The position numbers and the translations under genes are program-made. A DNA stretch of 64,000 bases from Shewanella algidipiscicola (GTDB lineage: Bacteria; Pseudomonadota; Gammaproteobacteria; Enterobacterales; Shewanellaceae), in contig NZ_QPQT01000001.1 in NCBI RefSeq assembly GCF_003605125.1, positions 434,001 to 498,000 on the forward strand. The letters are read 5' to 3'. The notes beneath the pieces are model-generated. The model did no database searches. It was not told the origin of the DNA and saw nothing but the letters and a program-made list of their open reading frames with translations. Numbering within the stretch: the stretch's first letter is position 1; each line of letters opens with the position of its first letter. This document shows, in pieces, positions 1 to 9,005 of this stretch.

Positions 1-1
1 T

Positions 2-1276
2 TGGTATCCGATATCAGCCCCACTGCTCACCGAGCACTTATCGGCGGCTATCGACGGTTACCCTTATAAAGCCAAAGCCTGGATTAACCACATGGCCAAC
101 CCGCTTTATGGGGTACCCGGGCTAAATACCCTGCTGGGCGATAAGCTGAAAGATCCACAGCAATTAGGCCTGATTATCTCTATTGATGCTTTTATCAATG
201 AGACTACTGCGCTGTCTGATTATATTGTGCCCGACACTGTCACCTATGAAAGCTGGGGCATGTCTACCCCTTGGCACGGCGTACCGACCAAAGCGGTCAC
301 CGCACGCTGGCCCATTGTTGAACCGCGCACCGACAAAACTGCCGATGGCCGAGCGATTAACCTTGAAAACTTCGTTATCGATGTGGCTAAACGGATGGAA
401 CTAGGCGGCTTTGGCGACAATGCGATACCAGACAACCAAGGCAACTGGCATGGGATCCACAGCGCTGAAGATTTCTACCTGCGGGCGGCGGCAAACCTTG
501 CCTATGTTAAAGGCGGCGTTCCGAGCGTCGAAGCAGAAGACATTGCTTGGTCAGGGCTTGAGCGCCTCATGCCGGCGATGACCCGTACCTTAACAGGTGA
601 AGAGATGCGAAAAGTGGGCTACATCTTTGCCCGTGGCGGTCGTTTTGAAGACGCCAGCCAAGCTTACCAGCAAGAGAGAATGAAGCATCGCTGGGCCAAG
701 CCACTGGCCATTTGGAATGAAACCGTCGGTACATCAATCAACACCATGACCGGCGAGCGCTACCTAGGTTGCCCAACTTGGTCACCGCAACGCTTGGCTG
801 ACGGCACGCCATTTGAGCAACAATACCCTAAAACACAGTGGCCGTTTAGCTTGACCAACTTTAAGTCAAACATCCACAGCTCGGTGTCTAATTTATCACC
901 ACGCCTCGCCTCTATTAAAGGGATTAACCCTGTGTATATTCACCCCGTTGACGCTAACAATGCGGGGATAAGCACCGGCGATCACTTTATGATTGAAACC
1001 CCAAGCGCTAAAACCCAAGCCTTAGCAATGGTCGTTGAGGGGATAATGCCCGGGACTTTAGGGTTTGAGCATGGGTTTGGCCATACTGAGCTAGGTGAGC
1101 GGGCTCATTGGATTGGTGACAAACAGCAGCCCGTTAAAATGAAATCCAGCGATGGGGTCAATATTAACGACATCGGCCTTATCGACCCTACCCGCAAAGG
1201 CCAAGGCGTGATGCTCGACTGGGTGGTTGGCGCCGCCGTTCGCCAAGCCTTACCCGCTAAGATTTATAAGGTGTAA
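2..1276 (+). CDS. ttrA: Tetrathionate reductase subunit A-like molybdopterin oxidoreductase (5' partial)
   Basis: The reading frame is open from base 2 without an initiator, so this is the C-terminal ~424 residues of a larger enzyme cut by the window edge. The segment FINETTALSDYIVPDT followed by YESWG is the part of the catalytic domain seen in TtrA-type members of the DMSO-reductase superfamily, and the last ~130 residues look like the molybdopterin-dinucleotide-binding beta-barrel (for example INPVYIHPVDANNAGI and the GFGHTELG stretch). TtrA reduces tetrathionate to thiosulfate in the periplasm with TtrB and TtrC as electron donors; those partners and the Tat signal would lie outside the window. 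Another sulfur-oxyanion reductase of the same superfamily cannot be excluded. An intrinsic terminator follows about 27 bases after the stop. Confidence 0.72.
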   Translation, partial: WYPISAPLLTEHLSAAIDGYPYKAKAWINHMANPLYGVPGLNTLLGDKLKDPQQLGLIISIDAFINETTALSDYIVPDTVTYESWGMSTPWHGVPTKAVTARWPIVEPRTDKTADGRAINLENFVIDVAKRMELGGFGDNAIPDNQGNWHGIHSAEDFYLRAAANLAYVKGGVPSVEAEDIAWSGLERLMPAMTRTLTGEEMRKVGYIFARGGRFEDASQAYQQERMKHRWAKPLAIWNETVGTSINTMTGERYLGCPTWSPQRLADGTPFEQQYPKTQWPFSLTNFKSNIHSSVSNLSPRLASIKGINPVYIHPVDANNAGISTGDHFMIETPSAKTQALAMVVEGIMPGTLGFEHGFGHTELGERAHWIGDKQQPVKMKSSDGVNINDIGLIDPTRKGQGVMLDWVVGAAVRQALPAKIYKV

Positions 1277-1302
1277 ACACATCGCGCGATTGCCCCTTAA
1301 TC

Positions 1303-1336
1303 AACGCCGTCATGATTAACATGATGGCGTTTTTTT
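1303..1336 (+). terminator. Intrinsic terminator after the ttrA-like gene
   Basis: An 11-bp stem (AACGCCGTCAT / ATGATGGCGTT, one G-T wobble) with a 7-base loop is followed by a run of T. It lies just after the stop of the molybdoenzyme gene. Confidence 0.85.
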
Positions 1337-1602
1337 ATGCCTTTTACTGACTCGATTTAGTCGATGCTAAGCCTGTTGCAGCCTAAAACCTAGGCATTAG
1401 TCATTAGGCGAGTAGCATTAATCTAGTGGGCTCAGTCTCATGGAATTAACCTTGTAGAATTAACCTTGTAGAATTAACCTTGTAGAATTAACCATCTGGC
1501 ATTATCCATCCCACATTGAGCGCGTTAAGTAGAAGCATGCCGATAACAGATACACCTCACTTGGTTATTTGATTGCTTGGCAGTTTGGTTGCGGTCGCTA
1601 TA
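1337..1602. other. Intergenic stretch without a recognisable gene
   Basis: No supported coding region is seen between the two convergent genes here. The only structure noticed is a short tandem repeat, listed separately. Confidence 0.6.
1443..1492. repeat. 14-bp tandem repeat, about 3.5 copies
   Basis: The unit GAATTAACCTTGTA occurs three times head-to-tail without a mismatch and continues into a partial fourth copy (GAATTAAC). It lies in noncoding DNA between convergent genes and is a plausible variable-number tandem repeat. Confidence 0.9.
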
Positions 1603-1632
1603 GATATAAAAACGCCGCTATATCAGCGGCGT
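1603..1632 (-). terminator. Intrinsic terminator for the chemotaxis receptor gene
   Basis: The 8-bp stem ACGCCGCT / AGCGGCGT with a 5-base loop is followed on the minus strand by a T-rich tract. It lies about 115 bases beyond the stop of the minus-strand receptor gene. Confidence 0.75.
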
Positions 1633-1746
1633 ATGTTCATACTCATTTAGCTTTCTGCTGACGGCCTCAATCCACAATGCCTGCCATTTAAGGGACTTAG
1701 TTTAAGAGACGTGGCGATGATGAGCGATTGTGCTTAAGCAATCGCG

Positions 1747-3318
1747 TTATCGTTTTTGAAATTGCTGCATTAAACGTTGTAAATCGCCTAACTGACTCAC
1801 CAAGTCAGAACCACGTTTCACCGAGTGATCGCATCGCTCAATATTGGCTAATGACAACTGCTGAATGGAGATGATGTTGACATTAATGTCTTCTGTCACA
1901 CTCGCTTGCTGATGCACCGCAGCGGCAATTTGTTGGCTAGCACTGGCCACTTCGCCCAGCATACTATTAGCATGTTTAAGCACATCACCAGTACGTACGG
2001 CATTGTCTCGGCACACATCTGATAAATGACTGCCTCTTTGTGTCGCCGTCACCGCTTGGCCTGCGGTATGTTGTAGGTGAGTTATCATGCTGTGAATTTC
2101 CTCGGTGGAAGCTTGGGTTTTTGAGGCTAACGCTCTCACCTCATCGGCCACCACCGCAAATCCGCGGCCACTTTCCCCCGCTCGAGCCGCTTCTATCGCG
2201 GCATTTAGGGCCAGCAGGTTAGTCTGATCGGCTATGGTACCAATCACTTCGAGGATCTTTTCAATCTCTTGGCTGCTCACCGACAGATCATTAATAATGG
2301 TTTTGGCACGCTCCAATTCTGAGTGCAGCTCAGCCACCGAATCTATCGTGGTTTGCACATTATCGAGGCCGTCGTCAGCAAGCTGATTCACTTGTTCTAC
2401 CAGTTGTGATGCCGCCATCGCATTATCTGCCACATCTCGAATAGAACTAGCCATTTCAGTTACCGCGGTGGCCACCGAGTCAGTCCCTGCACCTTGGTTA
2501 TCTAAATTGTCCTTAATCTCTTCTTGATTGACTAACTCTTGCTCGGCGCTAACGTGAATTCCCTCAGCAGTTTCGCAAGCCCTGGCAACAATTGCACGCA
2601 CCTCAGCTTTACGCTTTTGCAGCGCCAGTTCAATCATAGAATATTCATCATAGCGCCCGGTATACACCAGTTCCATCAACGGATTATCATATGCTTGTGT
2701 CGCCAGCGTTGCCACCTGCCCTAAACGTCGTTGATGGAAAAATTCATTGAGTAAAAGCCCGGCCATCGCCAGTATCGATACCATACCACCTGCGTACAAC
2801 GACGCACCGCTCATCATAACTATGGTGCTAGCGAGCGTAGTTAACGCAGCCAGATAACGTGCCCAACGATAATTAAACCGCGGCCTTGATAGCTTAGATG
2901 GCATCCCTTTTTGGCTCATTTCACTGTAGAGCGACTCTGCACGCTTAACCCATTCTCGATTAGGTTTTGTACGCACAGACTGGTATTCAATAATCTTACC
3001 CTTAGCATCTGTGATGGGGGTGATAAACGCAGAGACCCAATAAAAACCGCCCTCTTTACGGGCGTTCTTCACAAGCCCCATCCAGCTGCGCCCAGATTGA
3101 ACCGTGTGCCATAACTGTTTAAAAGCCGACTTTGGCATATCGGCATGACGCACTATATTGTGTGGTTTACCAATTAATTCATCAGCTTGATAGCCGGCAA
3201 TATCACAAAAACCGGCATTAGCATAAGTGACGTTGCTAGCGGGATCTGTGGTTGAAATGAGATTAGCATCGAGATCAAACTCGACTTCACGTTCTGCGTT
3301 AGTATGCTTACTGACCAT
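1747..3318 (-). CDS. PAS-domain methyl-accepting chemotaxis protein (Aer-like)
   Basis: Predicted energy or redox taxis receptor of 523 residues. An N-terminal PAS domain (about residues 15-125, including [12 protein letters not shown] and [14 protein letters not shown]) resembles the FAD-binding PAS of E. coli Aer. Two hydrophobic segments follow at about residues 150-195 with no large periplasmic domain between them, as in Aer. The C-terminal half is the cytoplasmic signalling coiled coil, with the highly conserved hairpin tip ([18 protein letters not shown], then [12 protein letters not shown]). It would sense internal redox state and control CheA through CheW. It appears monocistronic. 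The ligand or cofactor cannot be read from sequence; Aer-like is an inference from architecture. Confidence 0.9.
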   Translation of the reverse strand: MVSKHTNAEREVEFDLDANLISTTDPASNVTYANAGFCDIAGYQADELIGKPHNIVRHADMPKSAFKQLWHTVQSGRSWMGLVKNARKEGGFYWVSAFITPITDAKGKIIEYQSVRTKPNREWVKRAESLYSEMSQKGMPSKLSRPRFNYRWARYLAALTTLASTIVMMSGASLYAGGMVSILAMAGLLLNEFFHQRRLGQVATLATQAYDNPLMELVYTGRYDEYSMIELALQKRKAEVRAIVARACETAEGIHVSAEQELVNQEEIKDNLDNQGAGTDSVATAVTEMASSIRDVADNAMAASQLVEQVNQLADDGLDNVQTTIDSVAELHSELERAKTIINDLSVSSQEIEKILEVIGTIADQTNLLALNAAIEAARAGESGRGFAVVADEVRALASKTQASTEEIHSMITHLQHTAGQAVTATQRGSHLSDVCRDNAVRTGDVLKHANSMLGEVASASQQIAAAVHQQASVTEDINVNIISIQQLSLANIERCDHSVKRGSDLVSQLGDLQRLMQQFQKR

Positions 3319-3636
3319 ATTAAGGTGACTTCTTCCCGAGATTATGTTGCCTTGCAGTGCGTTATGACTGACAGACCCAATACGTAAAAGAGTGCGCTGC
3401 CGATCACAGTTGTTAGTCTTACAAATGTTAACAATGTAAAAGCAGAAGCTATGTTATCAATTTCGCAACTTAAACAAATGACTTACAGGGTGCAGTATGA
3501 GCTTGCTCACTAAAATTTCATTTGTGCTACCAAGCGCACAACGAACAAAACACCAAAACCCTGAAGCACAAACAGATAACCTCTGGTGCTTATAACGACT
3601 GATTAAGCGCTGAATCATATTCCGCTGATACTGTTT

Positions 3637-3656
3637 TACTGTTATTATGTACAGCT
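3637..3656 (+). promoter_or_regulatory. LexA (SOS) box upstream of dinG
   Basis: The sequence TACTGTTATTATGTACAGCT contains the CTGT-N8-ACAG core and matches the gammaproteobacterial LexA consensus well. It ends 23 bases before the chosen dinG start. In E. coli dinG is a LexA-repressed damage-inducible gene, so position and target agree. Confidence 0.85.
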
Positions 3657-3679
3657 GTATTTCTCTGCTATGTGCCTCC

Positions 3680-5752
3680 ATGTTATCTGCCAACGTTAAA
3701 ACTCAGATCCGCACTATCTATAAAGATATTGCGGCCGCCTTGCCCAACTTTCGCTCTCGGCGCGAGCAAAACTATATTGTGGCAGAGATCTCAAAAACAT
3801 TAGCAGGTGAATATGACAAACATAGGCGTATCATTGTCGTCGAAGCCGGCACGGGGATTGGTAAGTCATTGGCTTATATTCTCGGTACCATTCCACTTGC
3901 CTTAGCGAACAAGAAAAAAGTCTGTATTGCCACCGCAACTGTCGCGCTGCAAGAGCAGTTGCTCAATAAAGATTTGCCCTTCTTTTTACAGCAATCTGGA
4001 CTCGACTTTACCTTTGGCCTGGTCAAAGGGCGTCAACGCTACGTCTGCTTAGCCAAACTCGAAATGCTCATTGGCAGTGATGACGGCACGCAGATGGCCA
4101 TGTGGCAAACTAAACCCGATAACAGCCAGATAGCCTTATTACAAAGCTTATTAAAAGATTTCCATGAAGGCCATTGGAATGGCGAGCGTGATACCCTGAC
4201 GCAACAACTGCCCGATCACCTTTGGAGCCAAATCGCCTGCGACAAGCACAGCTGTCATCGGCAACTGGCCAGTCATCGCCACTGCCCGTTTCATAAGGCG
4301 CGTGAAGATATTGATACCTGGGATGTATTAATCGCTAACCACAGTCTGCTTTTTGCCGACCTCGAGCTAGGTGGCGGGGTGATTTTGCCCGATCCAGAAG
4401 ATCTCTATTATGTGATTGACGAAGCACATCATCTCCCGATCGTCGCCAGAGATTTCTCCAGTGCGCAGGCGACACTTAGGGGCGCGGTCGATTGGTTAGA
4501 AAAGATAGGCAAAACCAGTGCTAAGCTGCAAAATCAGCTGAAGAGTAACCATATTATTGCCCCTGCTCAGGCGATGTTAGACCATATTAACGAATTAACT
4601 GGCTTGCTCAACGCCGTGGCGCAGTATTGCGATGGCCAAGGCGCGGCATTTGATAACCCTGAAAACCGCATCCGTTTTGAGCATGGCAAGCTGCCGCAAC
4701 CTTTGGTTATTCAAGCGGAAAACTTAGCGAGCGCCTCTAATAATGCCCTCAAACAATTTAATAAAATGCTAACCCTGCTCAACGAAGCCATAAAAGATGG
4801 TGAACTGCCCAAGCATCAGGCTGAGCAACTGCTGAGCGAAACCGGCTTTATGCTGCAGCGCTTAGAAAACCTGCAAAAATTGTGGAAGATGATGGCCAAG
4901 ACCGACAGTCCTAAAGGGGCGCCTATGGCCAGATGGATAGAGCAACTTCCGGGAAAACAACACGACTACTTGTGTAACGTCTCACCAATTGAAGTGGGCT
5001 TCATGCTCGAATCCTTATTGTGGGAGAAAGCCGCCGGCGTGGTTCTGTGCAGCGCTACATTACGTGCACTGAACAATTTTAATCATTTTACCCATCAAGT
5101 GGGCCTGTCGATAAATGATGGCAGTCGTTATCTAGCCATGGATAGCCCATTTGATTTTGAGCAAAATGCGACCTTATATCTGCCAAAAATGCGTACCGAA
5201 CCTACGGACGACCGTTATACCGATGAGCTTGCCGAGCAGATATTGACCCTTATCGAAGGTGAAACCGCCACCTTAGTGCTGTTTGCCTCATACTGGCAGA
5301 TGGAAAAAGTGGCCGATATTGTCCGCCCCAAGATTGACAGCCCATTATTGATCCAAGGGGAAGACTCGCGTCAACAACTGCTGACACAACATAAACAGCG
5401 CTGTGATGCTGGCGAGGTAAGTATTATTTTCGGCACGGGCAGCTTCTCTGAAGGGCTCGATCTGCCTGGGGATTATCTTACCAATTTAATTATCACCAAA
5501 TTACCCTTTGCAGTGCCAACCTCTCCGGTTGAGCAAGCCCATGCAGAATATATCAAGATAAAGGGCGGTAATCCGTTCTTACAACTGACCATACCCGACG
5601 CATCGCGTAAATTGATCCAAAGTTGTGGTAGATTACTGCGTAAGGAAGAGGATTATGGCCGTATCACTATCTTAGATCGGCGTTTAGTGACTAAACGCTA
5701 CGGTAAGTCACTGCTTGATGCCTTACCGCCGTTTCGCCAAGTGATAGAGTAG
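3680..5752 (+). CDS. dinG: ATP-dependent DNA helicase DinG
   Basis: Superfamily 2, XPD-like 5'-3' DNA helicase of 690 residues that unwinds R-loops, D-loops and G-quadruplexes during DNA repair. Visible motifs are Walker A (EAGTGIGKS, about residue 60), the DEAH box (VIDEAHHL), and a late motif VI region (QSCGRLLR). Four cysteines at residues 123, 187, 192 and 202 correspond to the [4Fe-4S] ligands of E. coli DinG. The ATG at 3680 was chosen because an upstream in-frame ATG at 3647 lies inside the LexA operator, and because the protein from MLSANVKTQI onward aligns with known DinG N termini. The gene for a TSUP permease follows after 8 bases. Confidence 0.95.
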   Translation: MLSANVKTQIRTIYKDIAAALPNFRSRREQNYIVAEISKTLAGEYDKHRRIIVVEAGTGIGKSLAYILGTIPLALANKKKVCIATATVALQEQLLNKDLPFFLQQSGLDFTFGLVKGRQRYVCLAKLEMLIGSDDGTQMAMWQTKPDNSQIALLQSLLKDFHEGHWNGERDTLTQQLPDHLWSQIACDKHSCHRQLASHRHCPFHKAREDIDTWDVLIANHSLLFADLELGGGVILPDPEDLYYVIDEAHHLPIVARDFSSAQATLRGAVDWLEKIGKTSAKLQNQLKSNHIIAPAQAMLDHINELTGLLNAVAQYCDGQGAAFDNPENRIRFEHGKLPQPLVIQAENLASASNNALKQFNKMLTLLNEAIKDGELPKHQAEQLLSETGFMLQRLENLQKLWKMMAKTDSPKGAPMARWIEQLPGKQHDYLCNVSPIEVGFMLESLLWEKAAGVVLCSATLRALNNFNHFTHQVGLSINDGSRYLAMDSPFDFEQNATLYLPKMRTEPTDDRYTDELAEQILTLIEGETATLVLFASYWQMEKVADIVRPKIDSPLLIQGEDSRQQLLTQHKQRCDAGEVSIIFGTGSFSEGLDLPGDYLTNLIITKLPFAVPTSPVEQAHAEYIKIKGGNPFLQLTIPDASRKLIQSCGRLLRKEEDYGRITILDRRLVTKRYGKSLLDALPPFRQVIE

Positions 5753-5760
5753 GAACCACA

Positions 5761-6534
5761 TTGGAGTTACTTTTAGACCCCAGCGTTTGGGTTATTTTAG
5801 CCGCCACAGGTTTTATTGCCGGCTTTATTGACGCTGTCGCCGGCGGCGGTGGCTTACTGTCGATCCCGGCGTTATTAACCATAGGCGTACCGCCACACGC
5901 GGCGCTCGGTACCAATAAATTGGCCGCCAGCTTTGGCTCATCCATGGCGGCATTTACCTATTATCGTAAACACTTTTTTGAACCACGCTTTTGGTACCAT
6001 GCTTCAATAGCCACCTTTATTGGGGCTGTTATTGGCACCTTCGTAGTGTATCTAATTGATAATCAATGGCTCGAAAAATTACTGCCACTTATAATCATCA
6101 TCATTGCCATCTACACCTTGCTAAAACCCAGCGTAATGGGAGCTAACACCCACTTACCTCCAACTCGCGCGCCATCGGCCTTTAAGCAATGGCGCCAAGG
6201 GATACCACTGGGATTTTATGATGGTTTTGCAGGGCCTGCTGTTGGAGCATTTTGGACAATCAGCAGTATTTCACAATACCAATTACCAGTACTCAACAGT
6301 TGTGGATTAGCCCGCGCCATGACCTTTATCAGTAACCTAACCTCTTTAATGGTCTTTTTAGCCTTGGGACAAGTCAATATTGTTATCGGTTTATCCATGG
6401 GCTTATGCATGATGTTAGGCTCGTTTGTTGGCGCTCGCACCGCAATCAAATTTGGCGTACCATTTATCCGTCCGCTATTTATCACCGTGGTTATTTTGAT
6501 TGCCGTCAATTTGGCGTGGAGTGCATGGGCATGA
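5761..6534 (+). CDS. TSUP (TauE/SafE) family membrane permease
   Basis: Integral membrane protein of 257 residues with about eight hydrophobic segments, of the TauE/SafE/YfcA family, whose members move sulfite, sulfoacetate and other organic anions across the inner membrane. The glycine-rich N-terminal motif FIDAVAGGGG and the repeated motif later in the protein (GFYDGFAGPAVGAF) are typical. The start is a TTG preceded by AGGA at a suitable distance. Its stop codon overlaps the priC start (ATGA), so dinG, this gene and priC probably form one transcript. The transported substrate is unknown. Confidence 0.88.
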   Translation: MELLLDPSVWVILAATGFIAGFIDAVAGGGGLLSIPALLTIGVPPHAALGTNKLAASFGSSMAAFTYYRKHFFEPRFWYHASIATFIGAVIGTFVVYLIDNQWLEKLLPLIIIIIAIYTLLKPSVMGANTHLPPTRAPSAFKQWRQGIPLGFYDGFAGPAVGAFWTISSISQYQLPVLNSCGLARAMTFISNLTSLMVFLALGQVNIVIGLSMGLCMMLGSFVGARTAIKFGVPFIRPLFITVVILIAVNLAWSAWA

Positions 6535-7193
6535 ACACCTCAGAACTAATTCATCGTTTACGAGTCCAACTTAAGCAATTAGAGCAAGAAGTACTGCAAC
6601 ATGACAGTCAACTGGCAAAAGGACAACGTAAGCTACTACACGATACCGAGCGTTTTAACCATGGCTTATTTAATCAATCTGGTGCCCAGCTTGCCCCTTG
6701 TATCAGTCAAATCAGCAATAAAATTACGCAGCTCGAAAAACTACTCAAGGGAAATATCTCGACATCGACCGTAGCGCTAAGCTGTGAAGGTATTCAAGAT
6801 AGATTTACCGCATTGCGCCGGGCACTGAATACCACCACACTTGATGTGAAATCGGCCGAGCAACAAAGAGTATCGCGTATTGCTAATGCTAAGCAACGAC
6901 GGCAACAATCCCACGCCGATAGCGGTTTTAGTTGGATTGCCTCTGGCGTAATGCATAATAGCCACCAGCTGTATGATGAATTAAACAAACATTTGAACTG
7001 GGTTCAAACATTTGAGCAAAAAATTGCAGATTTACAATCAAAACTTGAAAACTGTCATAGTGCTGACAAAATTGCACTGCAAAATGAGATACTTTTAGTC
7101 CATCGTCGCTTAGGTAAGTGTCGACAAGCTATTAGTTATATAGAAGATCGCATTCAGGCGTTTGAACGCCCGTATAGAAGTCATAATCGTTAA
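6531..7193 (+). CDS. priC: Primosomal replication protein N'' (PriC)
   Basis: Helical DNA-replication restart protein of 220 residues. From comparison with E. coli PriC, the segment RFNHGLFNQSGAQLAPC and the C-terminal region (about residues 160-215, with HRRLGKCRQAISYIEDRI) are the recognisable parts. PriC binds SSB and helps reload DnaB at stalled forks. The ATG at 6531 was chosen: it overlaps the preceding stop and has GGAG nine bases upstream; the ATG at 6525 has too short a spacing. Small proteins of this family diverge strongly, so the identification rests on the charged helical pattern as well as these segments. Confidence 0.8.
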   Translation: MNTSELIHRLRVQLKQLEQEVLQHDSQLAKGQRKLLHDTERFNHGLFNQSGAQLAPCISQISNKITQLEKLLKGNISTSTVALSCEGIQDRFTALRRALNTTTLDVKSAEQQRVSRIANAKQRRQQSHADSGFSWIASGVMHNSHQLYDELNKHLNWVQTFEQKIADLQSKLENCHSADKIALQNEILLVHRRLGKCRQAISYIEDRIQAFERPYRSHNR

Positions 7194-7202
7194 GGAGTAA
7201 CA

Positions 7203-7883
7203 ATGAAATCAGTAATGCCAATCGCTTTAATCGCTTTGCTTGGTAGCTCATCGGCAATGGCCGCCAACCTCACCATTCCCATGGCATTTGAATACTTAGC
7301 CCTTAATGGTCAAAAAGTAGAAAGCAGCTTGTTTAATCATAAGGCCGATTTAAGCCTAGATAACGGTACACATAAAATCGCTATCCGTTATCACGATATG
7401 GTGCAAGATGACTTCAGTGACAGCGAGAGCTTTATCAAATCATCTCCCTTTATCGTTACCCTTAAAGTTGATGGAGACTATCAATACCAGCTACAGCCTG
7501 CCGAAGGTGAAATTATTAAACGCCCGAAAGAGTTTGCTAAATCCCCCGAGGTTATTGTCACTCGAACAGGTGGTGGGCAAGTCAGTTATCAGGTGGAACA
7601 AACTGATATAACTGAGTCTTCATTCATCGGTAGACTCTTTGGTAATGACAGCGGACAAGATGTTGAAGCCGCAGCAGCCGTTGCAACGGGCAGCGCTGTG
7701 GCTGCCAGCTCCGTCCCCGCAAAACCTATTAGTGCAATCGAAGCCGCGACATTACCCGCAACAACAACACCCAGCAACAAGAGCGAAGCTGAACATGCTC
7801 AGCAAATGTTGCAATATTGGTGGTTACACGCCGATGAAAAAACACGCAAAGAGTTTATGAGCTGGGCTATCAAACAGTTGTGA
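7203..7883 (+). CDS. YccT/DUF2057 family periplasmic protein
   Basis: A secreted protein of 226 residues with a signal peptide ending near SSAMA-ANL. The body matches the DUF2057 family (E. coli YccT, also called CsgI, a periplasmic inhibitor of curli assembly): a single beta-rich domain with GTHKIAIRYHDMVQDD and ESFIKSSPFIV. The C terminus adds an Ala-rich linker (about residues 155-190) and a short helical tail ending in WWLHADEKTRKEFMSWAIKQL. A ribosome-binding site (AAGGAG) lies just upstream and priC ends 9 bases before. The biological role in this organism is not evident, since no curli genes are in the window. Confidence 0.8.
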   Translation: MKSVMPIALIALLGSSSAMAANLTIPMAFEYLALNGQKVESSLFNHKADLSLDNGTHKIAIRYHDMVQDDFSDSESFIKSSPFIVTLKVDGDYQYQLQPAEGEIIKRPKEFAKSPEVIVTRTGGGQVSYQVEQTDITESSFIGRLFGNDSGQDVEAAAAVATGSAVAASSVPAKPISAIEAATLPATTTPSNKSEAEHAQQMLQYWWLHADEKTRKEFMSWAIKQL

Positions 7884-7908
7884 TTAAGTTGTAAGTACCA
7901 CAAGCTGA

Positions 7909-7937
7909 GTCACGCTGGCAATATGTTGGCGTGACGC
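7909..7937. other. Hairpin after the DUF2057 gene
   Basis: GTCACGC and GCGTGAC form a 7-bp inverted repeat around a 13-base loop shortly after the stop codon. There is no T-run, so it is a possible mRNA 3' structure rather than a convincing intrinsic terminator. The rest of the gap up to 8150 shows nothing recognisable. Confidence 0.45.
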
Positions 7938-8150
7938 TCCCCATATCGAAATCGCCCCCAGTTTCGCCTCGAACAATATACCGCCTCACACCTTTCTCGC
8001 GTTTACACTTAATAACATTGTCAGTATTACCCTACTTTGCATCACGTACCTGACTATCACGCAACGCTAAATAGTTATTGCGGCTAAGCCAATATGATTG
8101 CAAACTAGACAAACGATATAAGCCAAGCCCCTCATCGTGGAGATAGATGC

Positions 8151-8423
8151 ATGCAACTAGAAATTCGAAATTATTATGAAGTACTGTTACTCGAGATGCT
8201 GTCTGATGAAGGGTTAATTGATGAACTCCCCGAAGACTATCTCGCCGATTTATGCTGCGTGACGCTCAATCAGCTGCCCGTACGCTATATTCGTCATCTC
8301 GTCGATACCTATTTTTTTGAAGATTATGACGAACTCAAGCAGATGAAAACGGAGATCCAATCCGCCTTAGAGAAATCTCGCGCTTTTTTAAAAACTAAGC
8401 TTCCTAAACAGGAAAACCTATAA
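8151..8423 (+). CDS. ComFB-like late competence family protein
   Basis: Small protein of 90 residues of the ComFB family. The N-terminal helix (IRNYYEVLLLEML) and the core segment CCVTLNQLPVRYIRHLVD match the family pattern in which an LNxLPPRY-type motif is conserved. Bacillus ComFB lies in the comF operon but has no firmly established biochemical role; cyanobacterial relatives have been linked to cyclic-di-nucleotide binding. It stands alone on the plus strand with no obvious operon partner, about 0.6 kb from a ComEA-like gene on the opposite strand. Confidence 0.75.
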   Translation: MQLEIRNYYEVLLLEMLSDEGLIDELPEDYLADLCCVTLNQLPVRYIRHLVDTYFFEDYDELKQMKTEIQSALEKSRAFLKTKLPKQENL

Positions 8424-8457
8424 ATAGAACCAACGCTTTCAATTAATAGTTTCACGT

Positions 8458-8493
8458 TACCAAGGATTTCAATTAAGGGCGTACGCCTTGGTA
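8458..8493. other. Inverted repeat in the ComFB-SRP RNA gap
   Basis: TACCAAGG and CCTTGGTA are perfect 8-bp arms 20 bases apart. No T-run follows. The remaining sequence between the ComFB-like gene and the SRP RNA (to 8737) has no recognisable feature. Confidence 0.5.
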
Positions 8494-8737
8494 TTCACAC
8501 GCTCGCGACTTTCCAGACATAACTCAGACCCCCAGACATAAAAAATCACACCTATGGGTATTTCACTATTTATAACGGCACGGCATTAACCAAAGATAAA
8601 ACGGCAAATATTAGAAAAGATAATGCAAGTTTTAGCTAACCGATTTCTCATCGAGTGTACTATTTGCGGTCTTTATGAAATAAACCTTTGATTAGAATTT
8701 AATTTTTAAGATTGGTTTACAGGAGGTTTGGAGGTTT

Positions 8738-8835
8738 CCCTAGAGCCACACCCCGGCACATGAGTCGCCTGCTGCGGTTGCTCCCTTCCGGGCCTGGCCG
8801 AGTTCACAAGTTATCATTGCGGGGGGACCCTAGGG
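8738..8835 (-). ncRNA. ffs: 4.5S signal recognition particle RNA
   Basis: On the minus strand the segment GGCCAGGCCCGGAAGGGAGC contains the SRP domain IV apical loop (GGAAGG with flanking conserved bases). The ends CCCTAG and CTAGGG pair, giving a single elongated hairpin of about 98 nt as expected for gammaproteobacterial 4.5S RNA. It would bind Ffh and direct co-translational insertion of inner-membrane proteins. Exact mature ends are estimated from the terminal pairing. Confidence 0.93.
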
Positions 8836-9005
8836 TCACCATAGATCCTTAAAGCATGTTCACTCTAAGACGGGGGCATTATCTATCATGCAGCAGATGC
8901 GATCAAGCGAATATCTGCATATGAGGCATTCTTTATGCCTGAGTGGTGAATCTATAAACAAATACCCACAAGCGCGGGTATTTTTAATAAAAACAAGTCA
9001 ATCAT

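Noticed and set aside
3457..3693. 78-codon minus-strand frame upstream of dinG
   Set aside because: It overlaps the dinG promoter and LexA operator, has no recognisable family features and no clear ribosome-binding site.
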